The translations under genes were made by a program, and so were the position numbers. The notes beneath the pieces are model-generated. The model did not search any database and had not been told where the DNA came from. It worked only from the letters and a program-made list of their open reading frames with translations. From positions 186,001-250,000 of the forward strand of contig NZ_JAHKPZ010000034.1 of the NCBI RefSeq assembly GCF_018860825.1: a stretch of 64,000 nt of DNA, in the 5' to 3' direction. Positions 8,716 to 15,364 of the stretch are shown one piece after another (position 1 is the first letter of the stretch; each line of letters opens with the position of its first letter). The DNA is from Lacinutrix sp. C3R15 (GTDB lineage Bacteria > Bacteroidota > Bacteroidia > Flavobacteriales > Flavobacteriaceae).

Positions 8716-9309
8716 ATGAATTTTTTAGCACACATTTACCTTTCTGGAAACAACGAATTAATTACTATTGGTAACTTTATTGCCGACGGCATTAGAGGTA
8801 AAAAGTATCAAGAATTCTCTAAAGACATACAAATTGGTATACTATTACATAGGGAAATAGATACCTTTACAGATGCACATAAAACGGTTAGAGAAAGCAC
8901 CAAACGTTTGCATAAAAATTACAGCCATTATTCTGGAGTTATTGTAGATATATTATACGATCATTTTCTTGCTAAAAACTGGAGCAACTATTGCAACATT
9001 CCGTTAGAAAATTATGCCAATAATTTTTACGATTCGTTACAAGATAATTTTGAAATTTTACCTACAAGAATTCAAAAAATGATGCCTTATATGATAGCAG
9101 ATAATTGGTTATTAAGCTATGCCTCTATTGAAGGTATTAGCAAAGTTTTAGAAGGAATGAACCGAAGAACAGAAAACCGCTCTAAAATGAATCTAGCAGT
9201 AAAAGAACTACTTGAATTTTATAACGAATTTGAGGATGAATTTACACGGTTTTTTGAAGAACTTATTGCTTTTTCAAAAACCAAATTACTAGAATTACAA
9301 ACCAGATAA
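8716..9309 (+). CDS. Acyl carrier protein phosphodiesterase-like (AcpH family)
   Basis: This 197-aa soluble protein starts MNFLAHIYLSG, the characteristic N-terminus of the AcpH/DUF479 family. It carries conserved GNFIADGIRG near residue 22, LHREIDTFTDAH near residue 46 and VDILYDHFLAKNW near residue 78, the HD-like metal-ligand regions. AcpH removes the 4'-phosphopantetheine arm from holo-ACP. Whether the flavobacterial members keep that exact reaction is not proven. It is divergent from glmM and 56 bp ahead of the gamma-glutamyltransferase start. Confidence 0.82.
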   Translation: MNFLAHIYLSGNNELITIGNFIADGIRGKKYQEFSKDIQIGILLHREIDTFTDAHKTVRESTKRLHKNYSHYSGVIVDILYDHFLAKNWSNYCNIPLENYANNFYDSLQDNFEILPTRIQKMMPYMIADNWLLSYASIEGISKVLEGMNRRTENRSKMNLAVKELLEFYNEFEDEFTRFFEELIAFSKTKLLELQTR

Positions 9310-9365
9310 AAACAATAAAATAACTTTGCTTGCCACCATGCAATTTTAAACAAAACGAAACTATT

Positions 9366-11054
9366 ATGAAAAAACACATTTTATTTCTACTCATAAGTAT
9401 TGTTTTATGCGCTTGTAAAAAACAAGAAGAAAAAATTACAACACGACTAATTACAGAAAAAGCAATGGTTGTTTCTGCGCGTGAAGAAGCTTCAAAAATT
9501 GGTGCAGTTATAATGAAACAAGGTGGTAATGCTTTTGATGCTATGCTTGCTACAGATTTAGCTTTAGCAGTAGCCTATCCATATGCAGGAAATCTTGGTG
9601 GTGGTGGTTTTATGGTATATCGATTAGAAAACGGAGAAATTGGTGCTTTAGATTATAGAGAAAAAGCTCCTTTAGCTGCAACCAAAAACATGTATTTAGA
9701 TTCGCTTGGTAATATCATTCCTAACTTAAGTACTCGTGGTGCTATGGCTGTAGGTATTCCTGGCACTGTTGCTGGTACTTTTGAAGCACATAAACGTTTT
9801 GGGAAACTACCTGTTGAAACTATTATGAAACCAGTTATTGCACTTGCAAAAAAAGGGATAATAGTAACCAAAAAACAGGAAATTCGCCTAGCGGAAAAAC
9901 AAGAAGACTTTAAATTAGCCAATAAATCTGATTTTCTTTTTACCAAAGATTGGAAAGAAAATGATGTTATTCAGTTTCCAAAACTTGCCGAAACCCTAAC
10001 TAGAATCATGAAAAATGGTCCTGATGAATTCTACAAAGGACAAACGGCAAAAATACTAGCAAAACACATTCAAGATAATGGAGGTATTATAACCGAAGAA
10101 GACTTAGCAAATTACAAACCTAAATGGCGTACACCTATTACTTTTTCTTATGATGATTTAAACATCATTTCCATGTCTCCGCCTTCTAGTGGTGGTATTT
10201 GTCTGGCACAAATTATGAAAATGATTGAACCTTATGATTTAGATAAACTAGGACATAACTCTACTAAAGCTATCCAGATTATTACAGAAGCCGAACGTCG
10301 TGCCTATGCAGACAGAAGTTTTTATTTAGGCGATCCTGATTTTGTTAATGTACCACAACAACAATTAATTAGTAGTGCTTATTTACAAGGCAGAATGCAA
10401 GATTTTTCGTTTGAAAAAGCTACAAAATCTACAGACGTATCTCATGGAACAGTAGAGGTTATAGAAAGTAATGAAACCACACATTACTCTATTGTAGACC
10501 CTTTTGGTAATGCAGTTTCTGTAACCACCACCTTAAATTCTGGCTATGGTTCTAAATTGTATTGTAGTGAACTAGGTTTCTTTTTAAATAATGAAATGGA
10601 TGATTTTTCTAGTAAACCTGGTATACCTAATGTATATGGTTTAATTGGTGCAGAAGCCAATAGTATTTTACCAGAAAAGCGCATGTTGAGCTCAATGACA
10701 CCTACCATTGTAGAAAAAAACGGTAAACTACATATGGTTGTTGGTTCTCCTGGAGGCTCTACTATTATTACTTCGGTAATGCAAACCATTTTAAATGTTC
10801 ATGAATACAAAATGAATATGCAAGACGCTGTAAATGTACCTCGTTTTCACCACCAATGGTTGCCAGATGTAATCATGATGGAACCTTATTCTTTTCCAGA
10901 CCAAACCATTAAAAACTTACAAGAAAAAGGCTATACCATTAATGAAGAAGATGCTCCTGTTATAGGTAAAGTTGATGCTATTTTAGTTTTAGATAATGGC
11001 AAATTAGAAGGTGGCGCAGACAGACGTGGTGATGATGCTGCTTCTGGATTTTAA
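9366..11054 (+). CDS. ggt: Gamma-glutamyltransferase, periplasmic lipoprotein
   Basis: I start at the ATG at 9366 (562 aa) because it opens a lipoprotein signal (MKKHILFLLISIVLCAC, Cys17). An upstream in-frame ATG at 9330 adds 12 polar residues that spoil the signal. The large subunit has NAFDAMLATDLAL and GGGGFMVY. The autocatalytic cleavage site precedes the nucleophile Thr in NETTHYSIVDPFGNAVSVT, and the SSMTPTIV and GSPGGSTI motifs of the small subunit follow. The enzyme cleaves the gamma-glutamyl bond of glutathione and related amides in the periplasm. Length is normal for the family. Confidence 0.94.
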   Translation: MKKHILFLLISIVLCACKKQEEKITTRLITEKAMVVSAREEASKIGAVIMKQGGNAFDAMLATDLALAVAYPYAGNLGGGGFMVYRLENGEIGALDYREKAPLAATKNMYLDSLGNIIPNLSTRGAMAVGIPGTVAGTFEAHKRFGKLPVETIMKPVIALAKKGIIVTKKQEIRLAEKQEDFKLANKSDFLFTKDWKENDVIQFPKLAETLTRIMKNGPDEFYKGQTAKILAKHIQDNGGIITEEDLANYKPKWRTPITFSYDDLNIISMSPPSSGGICLAQIMKMIEPYDLDKLGHNSTKAIQIITEAERRAYADRSFYLGDPDFVNVPQQQLISSAYLQGRMQDFSFEKATKSTDVSHGTVEVIESNETTHYSIVDPFGNAVSVTTTLNSGYGSKLYCSELGFFLNNEMDDFSSKPGIPNVYGLIGAEANSILPEKRMLSSMTPTIVEKNGKLHMVVGSPGGSTIITSVMQTILNVHEYKMNMQDAVNVPRFHHQWLPDVIMMEPYSFPDQTIKNLQEKGYTINEEDAPVIGKVDAILVLDNGKLEGGADRRGDDAASGF

Positions 11055-11078
11055 TAACAAATAAAACTACTGCTTATT

Positions 11079-11747
11079 ATGAATTTCATTTCAGCACTAG
11101 ACAATACTTTTAGCAAAAATGAAAATCTAGAATTTGCTGCTCAAATGAAAGCCTATTTAAAAAACAGGTTTGATTTTTATGGCATAAAAGCTAAGCTGCG
11201 TAGAGACTTACTACAACCTTTGGCTCAAAAACACCAATTAGAAATTAGAGATACCATAAGAACCTTAACTTTTGATTTATATCAATTTAAGCAACGTGAA
11301 ATGCATTTATGTGCCATAGAATTGTTTGAAAAACAACTGCGCAAATCTTACAAAAAAGAAGACATCTATTTAATTGAAAAACTAATAACTACAAATTCAT
11401 GGTGGGATTCTGTAGATTTTATTGCCAAACAAATTCTAGGAAAATACTTGATTATTCATCCTAACGAAACAGAAAAGATAATACGTGATTTTTCAAACTC
11501 TAATAACATGTGGCTAAACAGATGCAGCATTATTTTTCAATTGGGTTATAAAGAAAACACCAACAAACAATTACTTTTTAATCAATGTTTAAAACATAAA
11601 AATTCTAATGAGTTTTTCATTCAAAAAGCTATTGGTTGGGCACTTAGAGAATATGGTAGTTATAATCCAAAAGATGTGCTTACCTTTGTAAAATCAAATA
11701 ACTTAAAACCTTTAAGTACACGAGAAGCAATTAGAAAATTAATATAA
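11079..11747 (+). CDS. DNA alkylation repair protein, AlkD-like
   Basis: This 222-aa all-helical protein matches the HEAT-like-repeat AlkD/AlkC family. It has FYGIKAKLRRDLLQP near residue 33, TNSWWDSVDFIAKQILG near residue 107 and a C-terminal FFIQKAIGWALREYG. AlkD removes bulky or cationic N3- and N7-alkylpurines without base flipping, using Trp and Asp residues; the WWD segment corresponds to that region. It follows ggt by 24 bp on the same strand and may be cotranscribed. Confidence 0.85.
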   Translation: MNFISALDNTFSKNENLEFAAQMKAYLKNRFDFYGIKAKLRRDLLQPLAQKHQLEIRDTIRTLTFDLYQFKQREMHLCAIELFEKQLRKSYKKEDIYLIEKLITTNSWWDSVDFIAKQILGKYLIIHPNETEKIIRDFSNSNNMWLNRCSIIFQLGYKENTNKQLLFNQCLKHKNSNEFFIQKAIGWALREYGSYNPKDVLTFVKSNNLKPLSTREAIRKLI

Positions 11748-11805
11748 ATTAAACTTTTAATTATCTAATATACCTTTTAAACTAATAGACATAAAAACAA
11801 AGAAA

Positions 11806-12531
11806 GTGGCTAAAAAAACAAACCTAAAAAAAATACTAAAAATAATAGCAGGAGTAATTATTTTCTTCACCTTACCTAGCTTTCTTTTTTTTGGTTTTTT
11901 ATATTTTAAATACAACCAAGAATTACCTTCAGGAATACAAGGTGAACAAGCAGATGCTTTAGCTTATAAAATGCTAGATGCCTTAGATTATAAAAAATAT
12001 AAAGCTACAGATTATATAGAGTTTACCTTTAAAAAAAGACACCATTATAAATGGAATAAAAAAGAAAACACTTGTGAAGTCTATTGGAAAAACTATAAAG
12101 TATATTTAGATTTTAACAATACTGCTAAAAGCGAAGCCTTTAAAGGAGAGCAAAAAGTTGCTGCTAAAGATGCTACAAGCTTCATACAAAAAGCTACAAG
12201 CTATTTTAACAACGATACTTTTTGGTTAGTAGCTCCTTACAAAGTTTTAGATCCAGGTACAGAACGAAGATTGGTTAAAACAAAAGATAATAAAGACGCT
12301 TTACTTATTACCTACACTTCTGGAGGCTCTACTCCTGGAGACTCTTATTTATGGGAATTAGATCCTTCTGGTAAACCAACAAGTTTTAAATTATGGACCT
12401 CTATTTTACCTATTGATGGTTTAGAAGCTTCTTGGAGCAATTGGACAATTACAAAAACAGGTGCAATGCTTCCTACTTTTCATAAACTTTTAGTTTTAGG
12501 TATAGAACTAGAAGACATAAGCTGTTTATAG
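11806..12531 (+). CDS. Conserved hypothetical membrane-anchored protein
   Basis: This 241-aa protein, read from a GTG start at 11806, is not a family I can name. Residues about 10-34 form one transmembrane helix after a lysine-rich N-terminus. The rest is a soluble, aromatic-rich domain with KRHHYKWNKKENTCEVYWKN near residue 70 and TYTSGGSTPGDSYLWELDPS near residue 168, probably facing the periplasm. No ATG offers a better start: the next in-frame Met is inside the domain. It marks the end of the conserved block; just after it the cassette-like island begins. Confidence 0.6.
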   Translation: MAKKTNLKKILKIIAGVIIFFTLPSFLFFGFLYFKYNQELPSGIQGEQADALAYKMLDALDYKKYKATDYIEFTFKKRHHYKWNKKENTCEVYWKNYKVYLDFNNTAKSEAFKGEQKVAAKDATSFIQKATSYFNNDTFWLVAPYKVLDPGTERRLVKTKDNKDALLITYTSGGSTPGDSYLWELDPSGKPTSFKLWTSILPIDGLEASWSNWTITKTGAMLPTFHKLLVLGIELEDISCL

Positions 12532-12574
12532 TATCACAATCAAATTATTTATTAACAACTATCTTTAGTAAGTA

Positions 12575-12583
12575 GTTGGGCAC
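12575..12583. repeat. Left cassette boundary A, R'-like core (GTTGGGCAC)
   Basis: GTTGGGC fits the integron R' core GTTRRRY exactly. Its perfect 9-base inverse complement GTGCCCAAC stands 28 bp after the stop of the enclosed gene at 13031-13039. A small hairpin (CAACTA 12556-12561 with TAGTTG 12573-12578) overlaps its left side. Confidence 0.5.
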
Positions 12584-12646
12584 AAGCTGAGGAACTGGGT
12601 GAAAAACTAAAATAAGTGAGTAAACTAAATCTATCGGAATTACAAA

Positions 12647-13003
12647 ATGAATAAAAACAAAATAACAGCGATATTGATAATTGTCGCCATTTGTGTTTTG
12701 TATTATTTTTTTAACTACAAACAAAAAAGAGAGGTCATTGATTTTGGTGTTTCTACTAATACTAAAATCATAAATTATTCCTATGGTAGTCAAGGTAAAA
12801 ACTGGGTTACTTATAAATACTCTGTTGATGGAATTGAATATGAAGGACAGGAGGCTGTTTCTTCTTTTAAATGCGATGAGGAAGATAATAATAAGAAAGG
12901 ATGTGTTGGAATGACATTCAAAGTAGTTTATTCCAAAAGAAACCCCGAAATAAGTGAGATTAATTTAGGAAAATATAATAAATACAAACTGACCAAATTA
13001 TAA
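12647..13003 (+). CDS. Small single-pass membrane protein, hypothetical (cassette A)
   Basis: This 118-aa protein has a transmembrane helix at about residues 6-22 followed by a small soluble beta-type domain with a cysteine pair (FKCDEEDNNKKGC). The alternating pattern (TYKYSVDGIEYEGQEAV, then MTFKVVYSKRNPEISEI) resembles DUF3592-like small exported domains, but I would not assign it. The gene lies between GTTGGGCAC at 12575 and GTGCCCAAC at 13031, the arrangement of a mobile gene cassette. Function unknown. Confidence 0.6.
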   Translation: MNKNKITAILIIVAICVLYYFFNYKQKREVIDFGVSTNTKIINYSYGSQGKNWVTYKYSVDGIEYEGQEAVSSFKCDEEDNNKKGCVGMTFKVVYSKRNPEISEINLGKYNKYKLTKL

Positions 13004-13030
13004 GTTTTTGACTAAAAAATTAAAAAGCCA

Positions 13031-13039
13031 GTGCCCAAC
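13031..13039. repeat. Right cassette boundary A, R''-like core (GTGCCCAAC)
   Basis: Contains GCCCAAC, an exact match to RYYYAAC, and is the perfect inverse complement of 12575-12583. Confidence 0.5.
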
Positions 13040-13155
13040 AAAGAACACAGGTAAAAAAAAACACTTTTCTTCATTAAATTTAGACACTATAATATTGGCT
13101 TATTAAATGGAACCATTGATTTTATAAGCTTTTTTTTGCTATTTTATTCTAATTA

Positions 13156-13180
13156 TGACCCGTCCTAAATATAGGCTACA
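13156..13180. mobile_element. Possible insertion-sequence end remnant
   Basis: The stretch opens TGACCCGTCCTAAATATAGG, which resembles terminal sequences of IS3-type elements I associate with flavobacterial genomes. No transposase frame is present beside it, so at most this is a scar. The assignment rests on memory of similar ends and is weak. Confidence 0.2.
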
Positions 13181-13484
13181 TTACTACAACCAATATCTTT
13201 TACAAAAACACAACCTATCCTTTATTTCATCTTTTGTACTAACTTCAAAATCAAACTAGGCAAGTAATAAAGTGTTCGTCAGTCATCGTTTTAGTTGCAG
13301 AAAAAACATAGTAATAAAATATTAGGTATAATAAATAAACTACGATTTTCCTTAATAAACAAAAGAAGAAATTTCCTATATTGTTCTCGCTATTAATATA
13401 TTGAATTCATAAAACCTTTGTATTATTTAGATCGTTTCAATAAAAACCACTTTTATACAACCTATAATAGAAATAAAGCGTTGG

Positions 13485-13500
13485 TTATACACGTGTATAA
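13485..13500. repeat. Perfect 16-bp palindrome TTATACACGTGTATAA
   Basis: Self-complementary over its full length, 30 bases before the HEPN-like gene. It could be a regulator site, or the inner arm of a degraded attC-like element, since GTATAA also forms the inner arm of the element at 14138-14269. Confidence 0.5.
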
Positions 13501-13504
13501 ATAA

Positions 13505-13514
13505 GTTGTGCATA
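13505..13514. repeat. Left cassette boundary B (GTTGTGCATA)
   Basis: Perfect 10-base inverse complement of TATGCACAAC at 14135-14144, on the other side of the HEPN-like gene. Allowing one mismatch, the match extends to 14 bases (GTTGTGCATARTTT). Confidence 0.55.
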
Positions 13515-13530
13515 ATTTAAACTCACTCAA

Positions 13531-14130
13531 ATGAAAAGAAAAGTTTCAATGTTTAAACAAAATGGAAAAAATTATTTCCATCTTGATGATACTGAAATTT
13601 ATTATCGGAATTTAGAAAGTGTTTACAACTATCTAGAGAGTGAATATGATATAAATTATATGAATTTCGCATATGTTACTTTATGTTCAAGTACCCTAGA
13701 AGCTTCATTGAATTATATCATTTTTCATTATTATATAAACGAATTTGGACCTGTTGATTATAAAAATTTCGCAGATAGTCTTATAAACATAAGCTTTAAA
13801 AACAAACTACACTCAACACCAAACATAGTTACTAAATCGAAATATTATTTTAATTCCGACTGTTTTACAATAAAGACTCTTGAAAAACTGATTTCGTTGA
13901 GGAATAAGATTTTACATAAAAAACCTTTACTTCAAACAACGGAATTAGATTTGCATAAAGATTTAGAGCTTGGGAAAGAAATTGAATTAAAAAATAATAA
14001 TCATATCGAACTTATCACTAAAAATGATTGTCAGAATTTCCATAAAGCTATTATGAATTTTAGAAATGAATTTATGAATCCGTTTTTAGAGAATGAATTA
14101 TTGATAACAGAATTGATTAAGGAAAAATAA
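13531..14130 (+). CDS. HEPN-like domain protein (cassette B)
   Basis: This 199-aa, mostly helical, soluble protein shows CSSTLEASLNYIIF near residue 50 and LISLRNKILHKKP near residue 120. The latter contains R-x4-H (Arg124, His129), the catalytic signature of HEPN ribonucleases. A conserved polar helix followed by a helix bearing Rx4-6H is the usual HEPN layout, and similar stand-alone proteins act in RNA cleavage, toxin-antitoxin or phage defence. No antitoxin or nucleotidyltransferase gene sits beside it. The gene is enclosed by perfect inverted repeats, with base composition and codon use like its neighbours. HEPN assignment is moderate; biological role is inference. Confidence 0.55.
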   Translation: MKRKVSMFKQNGKNYFHLDDTEIYYRNLESVYNYLESEYDINYMNFAYVTLCSSTLEASLNYIIFHYYINEFGPVDYKNFADSLINISFKNKLHSTPNIVTKSKYYFNSDCFTIKTLEKLISLRNKILHKKPLLQTTELDLHKDLELGKEIELKNNNHIELITKNDCQNFHKAIMNFRNEFMNPFLENELLITELIKEK

Positions 14131-14134
14131 AAAC

Positions 14135-14144
14135 TATGCACAAC
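14135..14144. repeat. Right cassette boundary B (TATGCACAAC)
   Basis: Lies 5 bases after the HEPN-like stop codon. It is the inverse complement of 13505-13514 and forms the first arm of the palindromic element 14138-14269. Confidence 0.55.
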
Positions 14145-14269
14145 ACCGTATAAAAATAATGCGTAGTTTAGTGCTTAATCAAGAGTCAGTGCATTTTTGT
14201 TACGTCTGATTTTCCTTCGGAAAATCCTCGCACACAAAACCGCACTATTCTTATACATCAACGTTGTAA
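14138..14269. repeat. attC-like imperfect palindrome, family 1 copy 1 (132 bp)
   Basis: The element runs from GCACAAC to GTTGTAA. The next inner arms are GTATAAAAATAATGC (left) and, on the complement of the right side, GTATAAGAATAGTGC (13 of 15 match). A central hairpin GATTTTCC-TTC-GGAAAATC tops it. Paired outer cores, paired inner arms and a variable central hairpin are the design of integron attC sites. Confidence 0.55.
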
Positions 14270-14318
14270 TTTAACGCAACCAAATGAGAATTAAAGTATC
14301 TTAAAAAAAACAAACCTT

Positions 14319-14729
14319 ATGAAAAAATTTGTTTCTATCCTCATTCTAGGAATTAGCCTTGTTTCGTGTAGCGCTGATGATGAAACAGTTATAACTAATG
14401 AAGATACCGAATTAGAATACCCAAGTATAACTGGAAAATGGAATATGGTTTCAAGCTGTGGAGGAATTGCCGATGATTGTTGGTATTCAACAGGAGATTA
14501 CACAAAAATGGTTGAATTCAAAAACAACCTTGAATACGTTGAAAAAATAAATAACATAATTGAAGTAGAATCTACTTATTTAATAACAGACACCTTATTT
14601 ATTGCTAATAGGGCAATATTTAAAATTGAGTTTGGATTTGATTACACTTCAGAATTTACTTTTATAAGCGATACTCTTAGTATTGTAAGAGGAGATTATT
14701 GGGAAAACCACATTAGAGTTACTGAATAA
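14319..14729 (+). CDS. Small lipoprotein, lipocalin-like, hypothetical (cassette C)
   Basis: This 136-aa protein begins with a lipoprotein signal (MKKFVSILILGISLVSC, Cys17), then an acidic linker and a small beta domain opening ITGKWNMVSSCGG. That G-x-W start and the alternating strands resemble the lipocalin-like lipoprotein fold common in Bacteroidota. Two cysteines near residues 46 and 53 (SSCGGIADDC) may form a disulfide. It is flanked by palindromic element family 1 upstream and family 2 downstream. Function unknown. Confidence 0.6.
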   Translation: MKKFVSILILGISLVSCSADDETVITNEDTELEYPSITGKWNMVSSCGGIADDCWYSTGDYTKMVEFKNNLEYVEKINNIIEVESTYLITDTLFIANRAIFKIEFGFDYTSEFTFISDTLSIVRGDYWENHIRVTE

Positions 14730-14741
14730 TAAACTACATAC

Positions 14742-14870
14742 AGCAACATATATAATTTATTGCTAGTTCTAGCCTACTTACAAAAATCATCACAAATTTA
14801 TATTCGGTTTCTTTTGGCTAAATTAGTCACCTAAATACGTAACGAACTCATAATCAATAACGCTAGATAC
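14742..14870. repeat. Palindromic intergenic element, family 2 copy 1
   Basis: Begins AGCAAC 12 bases after the lipoprotein stop. Inner arms include TCACAAATTTA against TAAATTAGTCA (9 of 11 pair). Its 38 bases at 14749-14786 recur exactly at 17029-17066. Size is close to the family-1 element. Confidence 0.5.
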
Positions 14871-15024
14871 AATTATTTTAAAAACACTTATAAGCAATAT
14901 ACTAAAGATTCTAAATAAGATTTGTAACATTTAATACCACAAGAGTACTAATAATATTGGTGTCTGTAATGACATTATATCTTGAACAAAATAGACATCA
15001 AAAAATTTAAATAATAAGATCTTT

Positions 15025-15194
15025 ATGAAAAAAATAACAAACTAGCAATTGGAATTGCGATTGGAGTTGGAATAGGAACCGCTGTTGGAGTTGCAACCGA
15101 TAATCTAGGATTATGGCTTAGTCTAGGAATAGCTATTGGAGTCGGAATAGGAACCACACTTGATAAAAAAAATACATCAAAAGAAAGCAATAAA
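15025..15194 (+). pseudogene. Glycine-zipper micro-protein, apparent -1 frameshift in an A7 run
   Basis: From the ATG at 15025 the zero frame stops after six codons (TAG at 15043). One base back, a frame runs from the A-run to a TAA at 15192-15194 and encodes a hydrophobic repeat: KLAIGIAIGVGIGTAVGV, then NLGLWLSLGIAIGVGIGT, then a lysine-rich tail. This matches a small glycine-zipper membrane protein type common in flavobacteria. One extra A in the run would restore about 57 codons. It may be a pseudogene, a sequencing error in the homopolymer, or a gene read by slippage. Confidence 0.55.
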
Positions 15195-15209
15195 TCCTAA
15201 TACCTTAAA

Positions 15210-15300
15210 AATAGCTCTAGCTAACACCAACGTCGTTGCGCTTTTGTAACGTCTGCTTTTTCTGCAAAAAACAACAGCCTTACAGAAATGCAAAAACTCA
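15210..15300. repeat. Palindromic element, family 1 copy 2 (partial)
   Basis: CTTTTGTAACGTCTGCTTTT near 15242-15261 parallels TTTTTGTTACGTCTGATTTT of the element at 14138-14269. The arms GCGCTTTTGTAACGTCTG and, on the complement, GCATTTCTGTAAGGCTG pair imperfectly. It begins with GCTAAC, a further RYYYAAC-type core. Confidence 0.45.
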
Positions 15301-15364
15301 CCAAACAAACATGAAACGAAACATGTTTTGTAACATTAAATAGAAATTATACACTAATTGTTTA

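Larger units (their letters stand above)
13004..13530. other. 527-bp gene-poor stretch inside the cassette-like island
   Basis: No convincing reading frame on either strand. It holds the R''-like core at 13031-13039, a possible insertion-sequence end at 13156-13180, a perfect 16-bp palindrome at 13485-13500 and the R'-like core at 13505-13514. The remainder looks like decayed DNA. Confidence 0.5.
14871..15364. other. Gap holding a frameshifted micro-gene and a family-1 palindrome
   Basis: No intact gene is seen. The stretch contains the broken glycine-rich frame at 15025-15194 and the palindromic element at 15210-15300, both listed separately. The rest shows nothing recognisable. Confidence 0.5.
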
